Source: Euryarchaeota archaeon UBA86 (GTDB lineage Archaea > Thermoplasmatota > Poseidoniia > Poseidoniales > Thalassarchaeaceae). From it: a DNA stretch of 64,000 nucleotides. Below, piece after piece: positions 61,277-64,000 of this stretch (positions within the stretch are counted from its first letter, which is position 1; every line of letters starts with the position of its first letter). Position numbers and translations under genes: made by a program. The stretch covers positions 47,671-111,670 of the forward strand of contig DAQX01000026.1 of assembly GCA_002503055.1 (NCBI GenBank), written 5' to 3'. Below the pieces are notes generated by a model. It was not told the origin of the DNA, ran no database searches, and saw nothing but the letters and a program-made list of their open reading frames with translations.

Positions 61277-62497
61277 GTGAGCGAAGACAAGCAGAGGTTG
61301 CTCGTTGTCAAAGCGGCCATGGTCGCGAATGGTGGTGCAGCTCGCGATCTAATGCGTAATCTGCCTCACATAGCCGAGCGATTTGAGGTCAAATTCGCAT
61401 GCCTTAATCTGCTCGATTCGCAGCGTTCTGAACTTTTGTCGAATGGTATACCAGTGCTCGAACCTGTTAACCAATGGAAGGCAGGCGAGGGTTTGCTAAA
61501 CGAGATTACAGCTGGCCAAGAGCGTAGCGCGGCTACTGCCTGGAAAAGGCATGAGCAAGTACTTGATGCAATCCAGTGGGCCGATTCTATTCATCTCACA
61601 GGAGGTAATGGATCGATGGAGTTCCCGGCCTTCGTACCTGCGGACAAACCCCTACATTTGCACTATCTAGAGTCTAAACCCGGTATCCATGATGATGTCA
61701 GCCACCTCAATCCGGACGGTAGTGGTGGCTGGAGACCGGGGCTGATGCATATTCTGCAGACGATGCAGAGGAGGCGGATTGAGAAATCCTTCAGAGGTTT
61801 TGCTGAGAATCCCCTATGGACTGTGTCTGCAAACTCCGGGTTCTCTGCAAGTAATCTACAGCGAATATACGGAATCAAAGGCGGGGTTCTATATCCATCT
61901 GTTGATCTTTCAGAGTTCTCCAGGGTTGCTACCGCTACTGAAGGTGATTCGATTGGTAATCTAGGGTTGTCTGAAGGAGAATATGCTGTAACAGTCGGAC
62001 GATTATCTCGATTCAAGGGAATTTACGAGGCTGTCGAACATCTTGTAGGAAGTGGATTGGGACTCGTGGTAATTGGAGGAGGAAAAGAGAGTGAAAACGC
62101 TGCACTTCGGAGTTATGGAGAGAGAAATGGTGTTTCAGTCAAAGTACTCTCGGGGCTCAATATGCCAGTTATGCTAGCAGTCATGAGAGGTTCGGCAGCA
62201 GTAATTGGCCTAGCTCACGGAGAGGCTTTCGGTTTGACCCCCATTGAAGCAATGGCTCTAGGGGTTCCTCCAGTTTTTGTCAATGAAGGAGGATATACCG
62301 AAACGGTGGTTGACCAACTGAATGGCAGACTGGTCGAGAGAGGAGATATTGATGCTTGGAATCGTGCGCTCGAACAAGCTCGGGATTCTGGCACTAGGGA
62401 GCGTTGGGCTCGCAACGGACTTGCTCGTATCGAAGAGTTGGGGCTTACACCGGAGAATCATGCGCAGAGCCTTCATACAATCATCAGCGAGGTATGA
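61277..62497 (+). CDS. GT4-family glycosyltransferase
   Basis: About 406 residues starting with GTG at 61277; the reading frame is open further upstream into the divergent membrane gene, but those residues are not family-like. The donor domain has YAVTVGRLSRFKGIYEAVEHL, LVVIGGGKESENAALRSY, and GLAHGEAFGLTPIEAMALGVPPVFV, where the two Glu (E-A-F-G-L-T-P-I-E) are the nucleotide-sugar ligands. The N-terminal domain includes ADSIHLTGGNGSMEF. The acceptor is unknown. The next gene starts at the base after its stop, so they are coupled. Confidence 0.88.
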   Translation: MSEDKQRLLVVKAAMVANGGAARDLMRNLPHIAERFEVKFACLNLLDSQRSELLSNGIPVLEPVNQWKAGEGLLNEITAGQERSAATAWKRHEQVLDAIQWADSIHLTGGNGSMEFPAFVPADKPLHLHYLESKPGIHDDVSHLNPDGSGGWRPGLMHILQTMQRRRIEKSFRGFAENPLWTVSANSGFSASNLQRIYGIKGGVLYPSVDLSEFSRVATATEGDSIGNLGLSEGEYAVTVGRLSRFKGIYEAVEHLVGSGLGLVVIGGGKESENAALRSYGERNGVSVKVLSGLNMPVMLAVMRGSAAVIGLAHGEAFGLTPIEAMALGVPPVFVNEGGYTETVVDQLNGRLVERGDIDAWNRALEQARDSGTRERWARNGLARIEELGLTPENHAQSLHTIISEV

Positions 62498-62498
62498 G

Positions 62499-63410
62499 AT
62501 GTCTGCCGAGGTTTCGATTGAGGATTCCAATTGGTTGGTCGGTTTGGCTGGCCTTGCTGGTGTCGAATCGGTCACTCCTATGGATGGTGGTTGGGACAAT
62601 TCAAACACACTTCTCACCCTTAGCGATGGTACCCGTTTCGTGCTCAAGATCTGGTATGCTCAAGATGAGTTTGGTGTACAAACCGTGATTGAACAGCAGT
62701 TGCATTTGCAACATCATGGTATCCCTACATCTGTGCCTATACAGTTCAGTGATGGTTCTCGTTACATTATGAGAGATGGGTTTGCGTGGACACTTCTGCC
62801 CTTCGTGGAAGGAGGTATGCTTGGCACAGATGAGGGTGCCCTAGAGAGCCTCGGAGAGACAATTGCAAAGATGCAAGCGGTTCCTCTCACAGATTTCTTC
62901 CCTCGAGATTACAGGATGGGATGGAGCATGTTTGAGAAGATGTTCAAAGAATCTGGTCCTGTCTCGCAGTGGCACGAATTCATGGTACTTCTAAAGGGCG
63001 AGGTAGACCGATTGAGAGTGGAAATCCCTGATGATTTACCCGAGGGGATTCTCCACGGTGACTTATTCCCAGACAATGTTCTAGGAGGGAGTAAAGTTGC
63101 TGCAATTATTGATTTTGAAGAGACATGGATTGGTCCTCGAATATTCGACCTCGTGATGGCTTTCGTCGGATTCGGCTGGCTCGAAGGCGTACCAATGCAG
63201 GATCGCTGGGAGGCTTTGTTGGCCGGTTACGAATCTGTGAATCGTCTGACTGACGACGAAAGGGCGGCTCTGCCTGCTATGCATCGATATGCAACGCTCT
63301 CAATTGGAGCCTGGAGATATTGGAAGCATGTAATGAGAGAACCGGATGCGGAGCTCGCGGATAGGTATCTCGAAATGGTTGATAGGCTCGGAGTTGAGTT
63401 CGAGTTTTAG
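62499..63410 (+). CDS. Homoserine kinase type II/APH-fold kinase
   Basis: 303 residues from the ATG at 62499. The kinase fold shows VLKIWYAQDEFGVQTVIEQQL for the ATP lysine, the catalytic loop ILHGDLFPDNVLGG (HGDxxxxN) and AAIIDFEETWIGPRIFDLVMAF where the metal-binding Asp follows as D-F-E. The C-terminal part (MQDRWEALLAGYESVNRL) matches ThrB-type homoserine kinase. It could phosphorylate homoserine or another small alcohol. It is one base away from the glycosyltransferase stop. Confidence 0.82.
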   Translation: MSAEVSIEDSNWLVGLAGLAGVESVTPMDGGWDNSNTLLTLSDGTRFVLKIWYAQDEFGVQTVIEQQLHLQHHGIPTSVPIQFSDGSRYIMRDGFAWTLLPFVEGGMLGTDEGALESLGETIAKMQAVPLTDFFPRDYRMGWSMFEKMFKESGPVSQWHEFMVLLKGEVDRLRVEIPDDLPEGILHGDLFPDNVLGGSKVAAIIDFEETWIGPRIFDLVMAFVGFGWLEGVPMQDRWEALLAGYESVNRLTDDERAALPAMHRYATLSIGAWRYWKHVMREPDAELADRYLEMVDRLGVEFEF

Positions 63411-63421
63411 GAGAGGTTTGG

Positions 63422-63889
63422 ATGGGGGTAATTCATTCTGTTAATGTTAGTGAAAATGGTGGAGTTCCCAAGCTTCCTATTCGCGCCGCGACAATCCGAT
63501 TTGAAGGAGTTGAGGGGGACCACAATAAGTTCCGCACTGAGAAAAAGGGAGGAGATCCTGGAAGGGCCGTGAATCTCTTTTCTCTTGAGAGAATAGAGCA
63601 ACTGCAAGCCGAGGGGCATGCCATAGAGGTGGGTTCAACTGGTGAGAATCTAACTATAGAAGGTGTTGAATGGGATGAATTGGAGGTCGGAGTTGTCCTC
63701 AAAATAGGAAGTGCGATGGTCGAGTTGAGTGAGCCTTGTGCACCTTGTTGGAAGATCGGTGATTCGTTCAATTCTGGGAATTTTTCAAGGATAGACCATG
63801 ACAAGGAAGTCGGTTGGTCAAGATGGTCAGCAAGGGTGGTTGAAGAAGGACTCGTGAGTGTAGGAGATTCTGTTCAGATTCTTCCGTGA
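63422..63889 (+). CDS. MOSC domain protein
   Basis: 155 residues. The MOSC pattern GGVPKLPIRAATIRFEGVEGDHN, then GDPGRAVNLFSLERIEQLQAEG and GSTGENLTIEGVEWDELEVG is well kept, and the conserved molybdenum-cofactor-binding cysteine region is LSEPCAPCWKI. MOSC proteins transfer sulfur to, or bind, molybdenum cofactor. It is a lone domain without a flavodoxin partner. The gene is 12 bases after the kinase and 46 before a tRNA. Confidence 0.9.
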   Translation: MGVIHSVNVSENGGVPKLPIRAATIRFEGVEGDHNKFRTEKKGGDPGRAVNLFSLERIEQLQAEGHAIEVGSTGENLTIEGVEWDELEVGVVLKIGSAMVELSEPCAPCWKIGDSFNSGNFSRIDHDKEVGWSRWSARVVEEGLVSVGDSVQILP

Positions 63890-63904
63890 GATGCTTCGCC
63901 ATTG

Positions 63905-63912
63905 TGATATAC
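63905..63912 (+). promoter_or_regulatory. TATA box of the tRNA-Leu gene
   Basis: TGATATAC stands about 27 bases before the tRNA 5' end, the spacing of archaeal tRNA promoters. Confidence 0.55.
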
Positions 63913-63935
63913 GCTGGAGGACTCGCTGTTGCTAA

Positions 63936-64000
63936 GCAGAGGTACCCGAGTGGTCAAAGGGGCTGGGATGAGGTCCCAGTGCGTAGTGCTTCGCAGGTTC
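63936..64000 (+). tRNA. tRNA-Leu (GAG), 5' part, cut by window end
   Basis: Class II tRNA. The acceptor 5' strand GCAGAGG is followed by TA, the D arm CCCGAGTGGTCAAAGGGG, the anticodon stem CTGGG/CCCAG around ATGAGGT (anticodon GAG) and a long variable arm TGCGTAGTGCTTCGCA. The T arm starts GGTTC and is cut by the window edge. Confidence 0.93.

Noticed and set aside
1..64000. Mobile elements, integrases, toxin-antitoxin or CRISPR loci
   Set aside because: No transposase, recombinase, Cas-like or toxin motif and no terminal inverted repeats were seen.

Overview
The window is archaeal chromosomal DNA. The evidence is the information-processing set: the large subunit of DNA polymerase D, the iron-sulfur primase subunit PriL, DnaG-type primase, a group II chaperonin, the KEOPS subunit Pcc1, NreA, a DUF373 protein, an HTH_10 regulator, archaeal phosphopantothenate synthetase and an MptE-type pterin pyrophosphokinase. 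These sit beside bacterial-looking genes (MetK, PurH, class II fumarase, MOSC, DUF454) and large secreted proteins with calcium-binding thrombospondin type 3 repeats. That mix, the very tight packing and the seawater-style surface proteins suggest a marine Thermoplasmatota, most likely Poseidoniia (Marine Group II). The clade is an inference, since no rRNA gene is present.

Layout. 1-5455: the end of a beta-propeller gene, then an 870-base non-coding stretch with an archaeal promoter, small hairpins and an extraordinary purine-rich strand, then a leftward block (pyrE, csaA-like, PH-domain membrane protein, cyclophilin, and a fumarase carrying an N-terminal ribbon-helix-helix domain). 5631-14546: replication and repair genes (polD large subunit, priL, DUF373, nreA) with mptE and a zinc-ribbon gene between them. 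14543-20434: an HTH_10 regulator and a giant anchored surface protein. 20506-28808: cofactor and methyl metabolism (metK, pcc1, a FAD oxidoreductase, nadC, phosphopantothenate synthetase, an isopropylmalate-type dehydrogenase), then a coiled-coil gene and a DNA N6-methyltransferase-like gene with a damaged active site. 28950-34163: an NTPase, a membrane gene, gcvH, rnhA, a PLP dehydratase and an S15-type lipoprotein peptidase.

34204-38559: tRNA-Cys, an aminotransferase, S-adenosylmethionine decarboxylase, a deoxyhypusine synthase-family gene (a polyamine/hypusine set) and enolase. 38703-44125: an Lrp-type regulator, a methyltransferase, a thioredoxin-like gene, a TPR membrane protein and dnaG. 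44349-46911: a TerB-like gene with two unknown genes, mobA-like and purN. 47006-54089: membrane proteins, an alpha/beta hydrolase, two glycosyltransferases, an AI-2E-type transporter, thiamine pyrophosphokinase-like, a degenerate M29 peptidase-like protein and a membrane-anchored winged-helix regulator. 54138-64000: a BNR-repeat lipoprotein, a BASS transporter, purH, a divergent chaperonin, a secreted anchored protein, a glycosyltransferase, a homoserine-kinase-like gene, a MOSC protein and a truncated tRNA-Leu.

I see no insertion sequence, integrase, CRISPR array or rRNA. Intergenic gaps are short, and many tail-to-tail gene pairs overlap by 4 to 17 bases. The strongest candidates for something new are the polypurine element (840-1711), the RHH-fumarase fusion, the degenerate methyltransferase with its coiled-coil neighbour, and the chaperonin with an altered ATPase residue and an operator-like palindrome at its promoter. 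All family assignments were made by eye from motifs; no search or tree was run.
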